Shown here piece after piece: positions 24,900-32,605 of a DNA stretch of 36,724 nucleotides. A program made the position numbers and the translations under genes. The first letter of the stretch is position 1; every line of letters starts with the position of its first letter. Source of the DNA: Candidatus Thorarchaeota archaeon. Lineage in GTDB: Archaea; Asgardarchaeota; Thorarchaeia; Thorarchaeales; Thorarchaeaceae. Below the pieces are notes generated by a model. The model saw only the letters and a program-made list of their open reading frames with translations. It was not told the DNA's origin and searched no databases. The stretch is taken from contig JAEOSL010000022.1 in the NCBI GenBank assembly GCA_016840385.1, positions 1-36,724 on the forward strand. The letters are read 5' to 3'.

Positions 24900-25679
24900 C
24901 TATTTACTGGCAACAACAACCATGCGTTCAGAACCGGAGGAATATTGCATTCGTGGAAGTTTATTTTGACCGTAGAACTCAATCTTAGTGAAACCAGCCT
25001 CTTCCAGCATTGCTCGTATCTCAAGGGCGGTGTACATCCTGATGTCATTATTTGACAGGGCATCTTCATCCATCAACACAATTCGATTGTTATCGGTGTC
25101 AATGAAGGTTGCAGGACGACCGCGAAGAACTCCTGCGGGAGCATCAAGTAGGTGAGGTTCATTCAACAGATAACCACCTTCAAGGGAAGTCCACGTCTTC
25201 ATGAACCGGGGTATATTGTACGGATTCATCAGGTCTAGAAGAAGACAGCCACCGTCCTTCAGTGCTTTGTGAGTATCTTTGAGTACTTGTCTATTCTCGT
25301 CATGATTGAAGAATCCAAAACTATGACTGAGAAGAACTGCTGCATTGAACTGGTTATCATAAGACATCTTCAGCATATCACCAGTGAAGAAGTTCACCGA
25401 AACCTCGTAGTCTGTTGCACATTCTTGTGCCGCTGCTATCAATCGCTCCGAGATATCGAAAGCTGTGACCTTGATTTCAAGCTTGGCAAACTCAACAGAC
25501 TGGTCACCAGCACCACATGCGATGTCAAGAAGTTCACCGCCATCCTTCAGGCCGAGAACCTCGATACAAAAGTCAACTACCATCTTATCGTAATGCTGAA
25601 TGCCCTGGATAGATCTTCGATGTTTAATTCTAAAAATCTCAGCCCAGAAATCATTCCAGCCCAGTTCAACCTGTTCCAT
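24900..25679 (-). CDS. Class I SAM-dependent methyltransferase
   Basis: ATG at 25679 is chosen with GGTGGGAG about 10 nt upstream; a TTG at 25700 is an alternative. The product is 259 aa. Motif I is LLDIACGAGDQSVEFA, followed by VTAFDISERLIAAA, NFFTGDMLKM and AAVLLSHSFGFFNH, then LKDGGCLLLDLMNPYN. The C-terminal beta-rich part (ATFIDTDNNRIVLMDE, TKIEFYGQ) resembles small-molecule or sugar methyltransferases of the methyltransferase-25 type. Substrate unknown. Its long upstream region contains competing hairpins. Confidence 0.88.
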   Translation of the reverse strand: MEQVELGWNDFWAEIFRIKHRRSIQGIQHYDKMVVDFCIEVLGLKDGGELLDIACGAGDQSVEFAKLEIKVTAFDISERLIAAAQECATDYEVSVNFFTGDMLKMSYDNQFNAAVLLSHSFGFFNHDENRQVLKDTHKALKDGGCLLLDLMNPYNIPRFMKTWTSLEGGYLLNEPHLLDAPAGVLRGRPATFIDTDNNRIVLMDEDALSNNDIRMYTALEIRAMLEEAGFTKIEFYGQNKLPRMQYSSGSERMVVVASK

Positions 25680-26083
25680 GCAAGTCACACTCCCACCCAA
25701 GATTACGGAACGGAGTTATGAAGATTGTTATGATTAGAGAATAAGAATATGGAGAGGGAACGCCCCTGTAATTCTCCGCCGGGAGGACGCAGACTCAGTA
25801 ACAGGAAACTCAGAATGAGCCTAAATGGCGATTCCGTTCTCCAACATTGAATTGAATTACTTGGCTTATAAATTGATAGGTTCCAGTGAAAACAAGACAA
25901 CTTGACACTTTAACGCGCAGTATGCCGATTTATTGGACTTACCCTCACAGCCACTGGAAAACATAGTATTTTTGAGCCAATGCACAATTATTTTGACTTA
26001 CTACCTATGAAGGTATATTGTGGGATGATAGGAGTGATGAGAATGCAATGGATTGTACGAGCAAAACATCCCAAAAATGAGAA
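25680..26083. other. Noncoding region upstream of methyltransferase and downstream of tRNA-Gln
   Basis: This is 404 bp without a supported gene. GGAGA (25751-25755) can pair with TCTCC (25773-25777), while the overlapping CTCC (25774-25777) can instead pair with GGAG (25782-25785), so the two folds exclude each other. A strong TATA motif, CTTATAAAT (25865-25873; ATTTATAAG on the other strand), could drive the methyltransferase with a leader of about 160 nt, or a + transcript with no ORF. Longer ORFs here look like chance. Confidence 0.4.
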
Positions 26084-26159
26084 TGGTAGCCCCGCTAGGA
26101 CTCGAACCTAGGTCAAAGGGACCAGAACCCTCTATGCTGGACCGCTACACTACGGGGCT
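26084..26159 (-). tRNA. tRNA-Gln (anticodon CTG), CCA encoded
   Basis: The minus strand folds into a full cloverleaf. The acceptor is AGCCCCG/CGGGGCT, the D arm GTGT...GCAT, the anticodon stem GAGGG/CCCTT with loop TTCTGGT, and the T arm CTAGG-TTCGAGT-CCTAG. The discriminator is A (26087), and the next three bases read CCA. Anticodon CTG decodes CAG (Gln). There is no intron. In most archaea tRNA-Gln is charged as Glu-tRNA-Gln and then amidated by GatDE; those genes are not in this window. Confidence 0.95.
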
Positions 26160-26271
26160 ATTGTGCAGATTAACCGCGACGGGAAACTAGTGTAGCGGTT
26201 TTTCATCTTTTCGGTCGATAGCCTTTCGCCTTGTTTATTAGAGACAGCGTCAAGCCACCCGTGAGATTACA

Positions 26272-27006
26272 ATGCCATTCTGGTCTGAGTTTTCACACAC
26301 GAGCATCCAAAAGGCTGCCGGAAAAACAGAAGTTGTCGTAATGGTAACCGGGGCACTGGAAGCCCACGGTACACATCTACCACTATCTACTGATGCCATC
26401 CTTCCAACGTTCCTTGCGGAGAAGATTGCCGAGAAGACCAAAGCTCTAGTCTTACCAACAATACCATTTGGTGATAGTTGGGATTTCAATAACTTTGATG
26501 GAACTATCTCAATTGATCCACTGGTTCTTACGAACTATTACGCAGCAGTCATGAAGGGCGTATTCAAGCATAGATTCCGATACCTAGTTGTGCTAAATGG
26601 TCATGGAGGAAATATACAGACACTAAGGATAGCCGCAAAAGATGCAACCGAAAAAGGCGAAAGATTTGTCATCATTATAAATTGGTGGAAAGATCTAGCA
26701 GAGAGCGTACGTAAAATTGTGGAGGAAACTCCGGGTGGTCATGCTGCAGAAGATGAAACCTCAGAATTGATGCATGTTCGACCAGACCTAGTAGATATGT
26801 CTAAAGCGGTTTCTCATAGAGTGGTTTCAAAGTTCACCATTGTATCAGGCAACTATAGAGAAGAGTTACTACCTTCAGCAATGTATGGGGATCCTCGAAA
26901 GGCAACGGAAGAAAAAGGCCGATTGATTATGGAGCAAGCTGAAGAGGAATTGATTGAATTGATCAATGAACTAGAACTTGGGAATCTACCAATAACTCGA
27001 GAATGA
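26272..27006 (+). CDS. Creatininase-family amidohydrolase
   Basis: The ORF has 244 codons from ATG at 26272, with GTGAG 7 nt upstream and a TTTATTAG TATA-like box about 33 nt upstream. Metal-ligand motifs are GALEAHGTHLPLSTDA (Glu, His, Asp), VVLNGHGGN, and GGHAAEDETS with Glu. This is the creatinine amidohydrolase fold. Archaeal members include ArfB, the formamide hydrolase in riboflavin/F420 biosynthesis, and MftE-like peptidases. The sequence alone does not decide between them. Its stop and the stop of the convergent GTPase gene share the palindrome TGATCA. Confidence 0.87.
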   Translation: MPFWSEFSHTSIQKAAGKTEVVVMVTGALEAHGTHLPLSTDAILPTFLAEKIAEKTKALVLPTIPFGDSWDFNNFDGTISIDPLVLTNYYAAVMKGVFKHRFRYLVVLNGHGGNIQTLRIAAKDATEKGERFVIIINWWKDLAESVRKIVEETPGGHAAEDETSELMHVRPDLVDMSKAVSHRVVSKFTIVSGNYREELLPSAMYGDPRKATEEKGRLIMEQAEEELIELINELELGNLPITRE

Positions 27007-27858
27007 TCAGATTCCAATCTTGAAAATTAAGGAGTCACGAAGAACACGCTGGAACATTCGAAGTAGATTCTTTCCTTCAGTAGCAATCGTTGCAAAGACA
27101 GGATATCCCTGAAGGTCCAACATCTGAACCATATAATCAACTGGAAGGGCGTTAGGTAGGTCTCTCTTGTTGAGTGAACAAACAATGGGGAGGGTTGCCA
27201 TTCTATCTGTTCCCAGTGCAATCCGCAATTCTTGTATCGATGCTAGATTTTCATTCATTTGTTCTGGTGTGGAGTCTGCCATGAATATGATACCATCACA
27301 ATCACGAAGAACTTTGATTCGACTACTAGCATGCCTACGTTGTCCAGCTACCGTAAACACATCAAAGACCATATTCTCACTTGCAGTCACAGGCACGAAA
27401 TCGAAGAATGTTGTTCTACCGAGTTCATCAGATATCTCCACAAGTCTACCTTTTGATAGAGATCTGATGTTGCCGAAAAGCCAGCGAAGAGCAGTAGTCT
27501 TTCCTGAGAGTGAGGGACCATAGAATACTATCTTGATATGGACTCTACCTTCTTCATCGCGTTTCAGAACTTTGCCAGGCACAATCTCAGCGGCAGTCCT
27601 TGGTGAAATGCCTGCTTTTCTGGCCATATCTGCAGTAGCTTCGGCATCAACATCCACTTTCTCTGGAGGAGTAACACGTTCAAATGTTGGAGCTGGTTCT
27701 GAAGGCATTTCAGTAAAGGGAGTTTTGGCCTCAGTTTCCTCTTCTATAGGAGTTACTGGTTCAGGTTCTGAAGGCTTACTATCAACTACTTCTTCAACGA
27801 CTGGTTCTTTATCCGGTTTCTTCTTTAACCGGCCTATTAGCCTTCTGAACACTGACAA
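27007..27858 (-). CDS. MglA/Ras-superfamily small GTPase with acidic N-terminal extension
   Basis: TTG at 27858 is chosen because GGAG lies 6 nt upstream; a TTG at 27870 would contain that site. The product is 283 aa. Residues 1-15 form a basic amphipathic helix (SVFRRLIGRLKKK). Residues 16-70 are Glu/Pro-rich and probably disordered. The GTPase domain (about 105-283) has P-loop GPSLSGKTT (114-122), Walker B/G3 DVFTVAGQRRH (where Ras has DTAGQ), G4 NKRD (230-233) and G5-like ATIATEG. TVAGQ is closest to MglA (TVPGQ), a polarity GTPase regulated by roadblock proteins. A roadblock/LC7 gene lies 7 kb away. The N-terminal helix could bind membrane. The promoter lies in a divergent palindrome. Confidence 0.86.
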   Translation of the reverse strand: MSVFRRLIGRLKKKPDKEPVVEEVVDSKPSEPEPVTPIEEETEAKTPFTEMPSEPAPTFERVTPPEKVDVDAEATADMARKAGISPRTAAEIVPGKVLKRDEEGRVHIKIVFYGPSLSGKTTALRWLFGNIRSLSKGRLVEISDELGRTTFFDFVPVTASENMVFDVFTVAGQRRHASSRIKVLRDCDGIIFMADSTPEQMNENLASIQELRIALGTDRMATLPIVCSLNKRDLPNALPVDYMVQMLDLQGYPVFATIATEGKNLLRMFQRVLRDSLIFKIGI

Positions 27859-27880
27859 ATCTCGCTCCAAACATTACGAC

Positions 27881-27920
27881 TGCGGAACTAGTCTTAAATC
27901 TTCGCTAGATTTAATCCGCA
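27881..27920. promoter_or_regulatory. Nested inverted repeat covering a divergent promoter
   Basis: TGCGGA (27881-27886) and TCCGCA (27915-27920) flank TTAAATCT (27894-27901), loop TCGCT, and AGATTTAA (27907-27914). The inner arm includes the likely TATA of the GTPase gene, and the likely TATA of the PLP-enzyme gene (CTTTATC, 27926-27932) is adjacent. A regulator bound here could control both. Confidence 0.5.
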
Positions 27921-27958
27921 GAGAACTTTATCTGTAACTTGAACATTTTGAAACCAAC

Positions 27959-29086
27959 ATGACCGCTTTAATCAACCCAGATTTCATTTCAGAGATGTGG
28001 CCCAGTCTAAAGGATATGACATACCTCAATAATGCTGCAACTGGAATCCCACCTCTTGCTACGATCGATGCAATGAAAAAATACCTGGATAATAGATTTC
28101 GGGCTACTGGTGGTACCTTCAAAGAAACCTTGGCTAACATCAAGGCAATTAGAATGAATTTAGCTCAACTTCTGGGAGGAGACTACAGCCAATATGCCCT
28201 CGTGCCCAGTACTAGCTCTGGAGTCAACTCATTTGCCCACAGTATAGACTATCCAGAGGGATCCAATATTGTTCTTTGCGATCTTGAGTTTCCAGCTAAT
28301 TACGTTCCATGGCAAAATGTGAAGAAACTCTATGGTGCAGAATTGAGAGTCGTCAAATCAACCGATGGTGGTGTACCAATCAAACGATTTGCTGAAGCTA
28401 TTGACGAAAATACTCGCGTGGTTGCAGTAAGTCAGATACAGTTTGGGAGTGGATTTCGGGCAGACATTGGTGCGCTTGCAAAGTTAGCCCATGATAATGG
28501 TGCATATTTGTCAGCAGACATTATCCAAGCAGCAGGATGTTTTGAAACAGACCTGTCTAAATTGAATGTTGACTTTGCTACAGGTCAAGCTGCAAAGTGG
28601 ATGCTAGGACCAATAGGAGCTGGATACGTTTACGTTGGAAAATCGGTTATGGATAAGATACATCCTAGATTTCTGGGCTGGTGGGGTGTTGAGAAATTAC
28701 AGGAGTTTGGATACTTCGATAGAAAACCTCTTGCAGATGCGAGAATGTTCCAGGTCGGGTCACCAGCAATGGTTGCATATGTCGGGCTCTTGGAATCATT
28801 GAAAGTTCTCCTGCAGATTCCTGCACAGAATCGAGAGCGCGCAGCGTTGGCCAATGCAGATTACCTTCGAATGCGGTTGTCTGAGATAGATATTCCCTAC
28901 TTTGACTTTGGACCAAATAACAACTCTGCAACAGTAGTGTGCGAGCCTCCGGACGTAGAGAAACTCAATGAAAAATTGAGAGAGAACAGAATTTTTTGTT
29001 CAGTACGAAATGGAAGACTAAGAGTATCACCGCACTTCTATAATTCAACTGAAGAGGTAGATAGATTGTTGGAATACTTCGGGTGA
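27959..29086 (+). CDS. Class V aminotransferase / cysteine desulfurase-like PLP enzyme
   Basis: The ORF has 375 codons from ATG at 27959, about 30 nt after the TATA, so it is near-leaderless. Motifs: YLNNAATGIPP at the N-terminus, STSSGVNSFAHS for phosphate binding, SQIQFGSGFRADIGAL, SADIIQAAGCF with the cofactor Asp, and the Schiff-base lysine in GQAAKWMLGPIGAGY. The fold is class V (NifS/SufS/kynureninase-like), but no desulfurase Cys loop is evident. So it may be a lyase or aminotransferase rather than a sulfur donor. The stop overlaps the next ATG (TGATG), so the two are coupled. Confidence 0.87.
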   Translation: MTALINPDFISEMWPSLKDMTYLNNAATGIPPLATIDAMKKYLDNRFRATGGTFKETLANIKAIRMNLAQLLGGDYSQYALVPSTSSGVNSFAHSIDYPEGSNIVLCDLEFPANYVPWQNVKKLYGAELRVVKSTDGGVPIKRFAEAIDENTRVVAVSQIQFGSGFRADIGALAKLAHDNGAYLSADIIQAAGCFETDLSKLNVDFATGQAAKWMLGPIGAGYVYVGKSVMDKIHPRFLGWWGVEKLQEFGYFDRKPLADARMFQVGSPAMVAYVGLLESLKVLLQIPAQNRERAALANADYLRMRLSEIDIPYFDFGPNNNSATVVCEPPDVEKLNEKLRENRIFCSVRNGRLRVSPHFYNSTEEVDRLLEYFG

Positions 29087-29772
29087 TGAATGTGTTTGAT
29101 AAAATCGCTGATTCCATCTACTTCCTTGTGAGTCGTTCCATGGATTCCAATATGACGTTCATTCAATCAGGGGATAGTCACGTTCTGATTGATGCTGGAA
29201 CAGGAATGAATTACCACGCGCTTGACAAAGACCTACAGACTCTCGGTTCTTCGCTCCCGCAACTGACAGACATAATCCTGACTCATAGCCACATCGATCA
29301 TATTGGTGGGGTCATTCCGATAGTAGAAGAGGCATCACCAAAGATTCACCTTCACAAAGCAGAGGCAGAACCAATCAATCAGGGAAATATGAGTCAAACC
29401 TTATCAAACACATTTGGAGTAGATCTACCACCCCTGAAGATAGAAGGAATACTGGAAGAAGGAACGGTCTTAGAATTTGGGGATATCAAAATGGAGGTAG
29501 CACATACACCGGGACACTCTCTTGGAAGTATTTGTTTAGATATTCTAGATACAGGAATTATCATCACTGGAGATACATTGTTCCCAGGTGGTAGTTTTGG
29601 AAGAACAGACTTTCCCACCGGAGATGATAGAGCTCTGGTAGAGTCTCTCAAGAGAATTTCAGAGATGTCTTTCATGATAGGTCTTCCAGGTCATATGCAT
29701 GCGATGAAGGTCAATGCAAAGAAATCTGCACTTGCATCATACAATGTGGCCAAGACCATGTTCAGGATGTAG
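29086..29772 (+). CDS. Metallo-beta-lactamase-fold hydrolase (glyoxalase II-like)
   Basis: ATG at 29086 overlaps the upstream stop by one base (TGATG); a GTG at 29083 is possible. The product is 228 aa. Metal ligands are THSHIDHIGG (HxHxDH), AHTPGHSLGS, GDTLFPGGSFGRTD and the final His in GLPGHMHA. Members hydrolyse thioesters (glyoxalase II), persulfides or other esters. Coupling to a class V PLP enzyme suggests a shared pathway, perhaps sulfur related, but this is inference. It overlaps the convergent ketopantoate reductase gene by 11 bp. Confidence 0.9.
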   Translation: MNVFDKIADSIYFLVSRSMDSNMTFIQSGDSHVLIDAGTGMNYHALDKDLQTLGSSLPQLTDIILTHSHIDHIGGVIPIVEEASPKIHLHKAEAEPINQGNMSQTLSNTFGVDLPPLKIEGILEEGTVLEFGDIKMEVAHTPGHSLGSICLDILDTGIIITGDTLFPGGSFGRTDFPTGDDRALVESLKRISEMSFMIGLPGHMHAMKVNAKKSALASYNVAKTMFRM

Positions 29773-30751
29773 TCATCGTATCAACGAGTTCCTTGACCTT
29801 GAGAGGTTTGACATCTGCCAATACATCAGAGTCCTCCAAGTACTTGGACTCGATAGCCTTGATGAGAGCATAAACAGATTCGTTACAAGGTGTTTCAATT
29901 CCGAGTTCTTTACCCAGTCGGATAATCTCACCAGTTATAGAATCGATCTCAGTTCTCTTTCCTGCTTGGATATCCTGAAGCATTGAGTTGATGTTATCAC
30001 CGGTAGCTTTGGCAGTTCCCAGTGCATAACGAACAGGGTCTTCAGTGGTCAGCTCTATTCCAAGAGCCTTCACAATTTCGACTGCTTCTTCTACTAGTCT
30101 GATGACAAGACCACGGAGTTGTGGATTACTATAGACTTCGCCATTCTTGAAACCCGTCAATGCTCCAACTGGATTAATCCCACAATTAACAAGGGTCTTT
30201 GTCCAAACAACACCCTCGATGTTCTCACTGGCACGAACGTCGAAACCGCATCTAGTGAGCATGTCTGCCATTTTCATAACAAAGTCATAATTTTCTGGAT
30301 ATCGAGAGCCTAGCTCAGTTAGACCACAACCTGTTGCATCAACAATACCAGGTCCAACTCTGAGTGCACCCATGCAAGTTGTAGCTCGGAGAACCTTGGT
30401 TGTGTTTAGCTCTTCGGCCACACGTTCTTCAGTTCCTAGACCATTCTGAATCAACATGACATAAGTCCCATTATCAATCAGGTGTTTTGCAGTTTTGATA
30501 GCAGGGATTGTATCGTATGTTTTAGTTGTTAGAAGAATCAAGTCGGCGTCTTCAATTTCAGAAGCATCCTCAACAGCATTGAGGTGGAACTGGTGATCAC
30601 CCATTATTCCTCGGATCTGCAATCCCAGTGTGCTGATGGCCGCAATATGAGGGTTACGTCCAACTAGAATTACTTCATTGTCATCTATTGTGCTTAGAAA
30701 AGCTCCGTAAAGGCTTCCAATAGATCCAGATCCCACGACGACTATTTTCAT
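29762..30751 (-). CDS. panE: 2-dehydropantoate 2-reductase (ketopantoate reductase)
   Basis: The ORF has 329 codons from ATG at 30751, overlapping the upstream stop as TAATG. A Rossmann motif GSGSIGSLYGA opens the protein. LLTTKTYDT and IQNGLGTEE mark the cofactor domain. The active-site region reads WTKTLVNCGINPVGALT (catalytic Lys and Asn), followed by NSMLQDIQAGKRTEIDSITG. It reduces ketopantoate to pantoate with NAD(P)H in CoA biosynthesis. It is last in the pantoate kinase-phosphopantothenate synthetase-reductase operon, which supports the assignment. The length is normal. Confidence 0.94.
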   Translation of the reverse strand: MKIVVVGSGSIGSLYGAFLSTIDDNEVILVGRNPHIAAISTLGLQIRGIMGDHQFHLNAVEDASEIEDADLILLTTKTYDTIPAIKTAKHLIDNGTYVMLIQNGLGTEERVAEELNTTKVLRATTCMGALRVGPGIVDATGCGLTELGSRYPENYDFVMKMADMLTRCGFDVRASENIEGVVWTKTLVNCGINPVGALTGFKNGEVYSNPQLRGLVIRLVEEAVEIVKALGIELTTEDPVRYALGTAKATGDNINSMLQDIQAGKRTEIDSITGEIIRLGKELGIETPCNESVYALIKAIESKYLEDSDVLADVKPLKVKELVDTMTTS

Positions 30752-31560
30752 TATGCATTCACTCCGGATTGCTTTTTCTGACGAAGAGGTCTGATATCCT
30801 TTGAAAGTTCTCCTAATCGGGTCCTCATCAGCTCCATCGAATCAGCTAGATTCTTCTCGTTGTCAAAGTTCTCCACCATCTTCAACAATTCATCATGGGG
30901 AGTATCTTTCAGTTCTCGAGCATATTCAACCATCAATGGTAAACATCGAATGATATTGTCTACAATTGTAACATCTGAATAGACTGCAGTTCTGCTCATC
31001 GGATTAAGGTCAATTGTGACAACATATTTGCCAATTGCCTTGAGTACCTCAGTTCTATCACCATCTTCTAGAGGAACTAGAACCACATCAGCAGAACCTA
31101 TACCATCGGGGTCGACCTTTCGACGATTGCTTTTCAGCTCTGGGATAGTTTCAGAAGGTCTATCATGAGTTCCAAGAACTTCTTTTGCACCTGCAGACCT
31201 TAGTGCCCCAAGTATCGCGTCTTCTCGTTCTTTGCGATAATAGAATAGATTGATCTCCAGAGGGGCTCCAGTTAGTTCGGACAATTGAACGGTCTCTTCT
31301 GGTACGAGGGCACAAACATTTCCATTAACACTGATGACTGGATGACGGGCAGATAACATAGCTGCTACTGCAACCATTGCTGCTTGTTTTGCAATATCAT
31401 TTGTTTCCTCACCGATAAGATAGTCATAGGCTTCGCCACGACCATGTGCAAGAAGTCCAGCTGTTGCAACCTCATGTCGTGCATGTCCTTCGATTATCTT
31501 CTCTCGTGTTTCCAGTGAAACCTTTCGAGGATGATCGTCAGGTATCTCAATCTTTACCAT
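30751..31560 (-). CDS. 4-phosphopantoate--beta-alanine ligase (archaeal phosphopantothenate synthetase)
   Basis: ATG at 31560 has a strong GGAGGT ribosome site 7 nt upstream; a longer in-frame ORF to 31620 overlaps pantoate kinase and lacks support. The product is 269 aa. It matches the archaeal family once called DUF137: IPDDHPRKVSLETREKIIEG, HGRGEAYDYLIGEET, ISVNGNVCALVPEE, EVLGTHDRPSETIPEL and TIDLNPMSRTA. The enzyme uses ATP to join 4-phosphopantoate and beta-alanine. It overlaps the upstream pantoate kinase by 7 bp and the downstream reductase by 1 bp, so the three genes form a tight operon. Confidence 0.94.
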   Translation of the reverse strand: MVKIEIPDDHPRKVSLETREKIIEGHARHEVATAGLLAHGRGEAYDYLIGEETNDIAKQAAMVAVAAMLSARHPVISVNGNVCALVPEETVQLSELTGAPLEINLFYYRKEREDAILGALRSAGAKEVLGTHDRPSETIPELKSNRRKVDPDGIGSADVVLVPLEDGDRTEVLKAIGKYVVTIDLNPMSRTAVYSDVTIVDNIIRCLPLMVEYARELKDTPHDELLKMVENFDNEKNLADSMELMRTRLGELSKDIRPLRQKKQSGVNA

Positions 31561-32468
31561 GAAACCAACCTCCCGCCTTCTTCTGAAATACGAGTAACTT
31601 GAACTTGAGATGTAGTCCAATACTTTGTGAGAATATCAACTGCAGTTTGTGACTGACTATCTTTACAAAAACAGAAGACTGAATCACCCAGCATAACCAT
31701 GCTAGATTTATGCAATCCAGTATCATCTAGATCTCTAAGAGCTGCAGTTACGCGTTTAGTAGCCAAGCCAATAGATTCAGTGAATTCTCTTGAACAAGAG
31801 ATGAAAGTTTCAATGGTCTGATCGTCTATAATTCGAGCAACCAAATCATCACCAGCAGTATTGATCTTGGCTCGACTTTCTGGATTGGTCAATACTTCAC
31901 GAGTTTTCAAACCAGGGGCACCAGCTAGTACAACAGTCTGAGATTCCTTCATCGGAATGTTCACGACCTTGCCTACTCCAGGAGCACCAGGATGAGTGCG
32001 AATTTCAATGCCACCCAAAGTCTGGGCAATCACGTCACCAAGACCGGTGTGATTAACAACCTCTGCAGAATGAGCATATGCTGCAGCATTGGTTTTACTC
32101 ATAGAAGAATCAAGAAGGTGACCGAGAGCAAGTGCAGTACCCAGAGCTCCCGCTCCAGATGCACCAAAACCAACTCCAGATGGAAGAGAGGACTTGTGTG
32201 TAACTTTCACCCTGAACTGCCTCTCATAATTCTCGACCAATCTTCTTACCACCGTTTTCGTCACGTTAGCATCGATGTTTTCATCATTGTATATTGTTGT
32301 AATCTCAAGAGATTCGTTTTCTATTGCACTGACAGTGGTGAGTGTTCCTATATCCACCGAGAATCCAGCCCCGATCGAGCCACATTCCAGTGGCTTCTTC
32401 TTTTCATCAAAGATTCGAAAAACTCCAGTAATGTGACCGGGCACAAAAGCTTGTGCCGTCATTGGCAT
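31554..32468 (-). CDS. Pantoate kinase (GHMP superfamily)
   Basis: ATG at 32468 is chosen because family members begin shortly before AFVPGHITG; ATG 32462 and a TTG at 32498 are alternatives. The product is about 304 aa. AFVPGHITGVFRIF is typical of archaeal pantoate kinase, and the GHMP ATP-binding loop is LPSGVGFGASGAGALG. VNHTGLGDVIAQTLGG supplies the second conserved block. It phosphorylates pantoate, after which the next gene adds beta-alanine. The upstream CTTTATAC (complement of 32519-32526) is the probable TATA, and an 18-bp palindrome lies just beyond. First gene of the operon. Confidence 0.92.
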   Translation of the reverse strand: MPMTAQAFVPGHITGVFRIFDEKKKPLECGSIGAGFSVDIGTLTTVSAIENESLEITTIYNDENIDANVTKTVVRRLVENYERQFRVKVTHKSSLPSGVGFGASGAGALGTALALGHLLDSSMSKTNAAAYAHSAEVVNHTGLGDVIAQTLGGIEIRTHPGAPGVGKVVNIPMKESQTVVLAGAPGLKTREVLTNPESRAKINTAGDDLVARIIDDQTIETFISCSREFTESIGLATKRVTAALRDLDDTGLHKSSMVMLGDSVFCFCKDSQSQTAVDILTKYWTTSQVQVTRISEEGGRLVSW

Positions 32469-32518
32469 ATCATCTCTAGTGTTCAAGGTGTCAGTCAAGT
32501 TTCTCTCAGATAATCCAT

Positions 32519-32526
32519 GTATAAAG
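32519..32526 (-). promoter_or_regulatory. TATA box of the pantoate kinase operon
   Basis: CTTTATAC on the minus strand lies about 55 nt upstream of the ATG at 32468. It predicts transcription start near 32496 and a leader of about 28 nt. Confidence 0.45.
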
Positions 32527-32549
32527 TAATCCGATGTATCATATGCTCG

Positions 32550-32567
32550 GTATATACATGTATATAC
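32550..32567. promoter_or_regulatory. Perfect 18-bp palindrome upstream of the CoA operon
   Basis: GTATATACATGTATATAC is its own reverse complement. It sits 24 bp upstream of the operon's likely TATA box and 38 bp from the stop of the unknown gene at 32606. It could be an activator or repressor site, or a paired TATA element. Confidence 0.45.
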
Positions 32568-32605
32568 ATTACGTTTAGGTCAATGAAAAGTCGAATAGAT
32601 AATGC

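Noticed and set aside
25703..25900. 65-codon minus ORF upstream of the second methyltransferase
   Set aside because: It has no ribosome site and covers competing hairpins; the composition is not protein-like.
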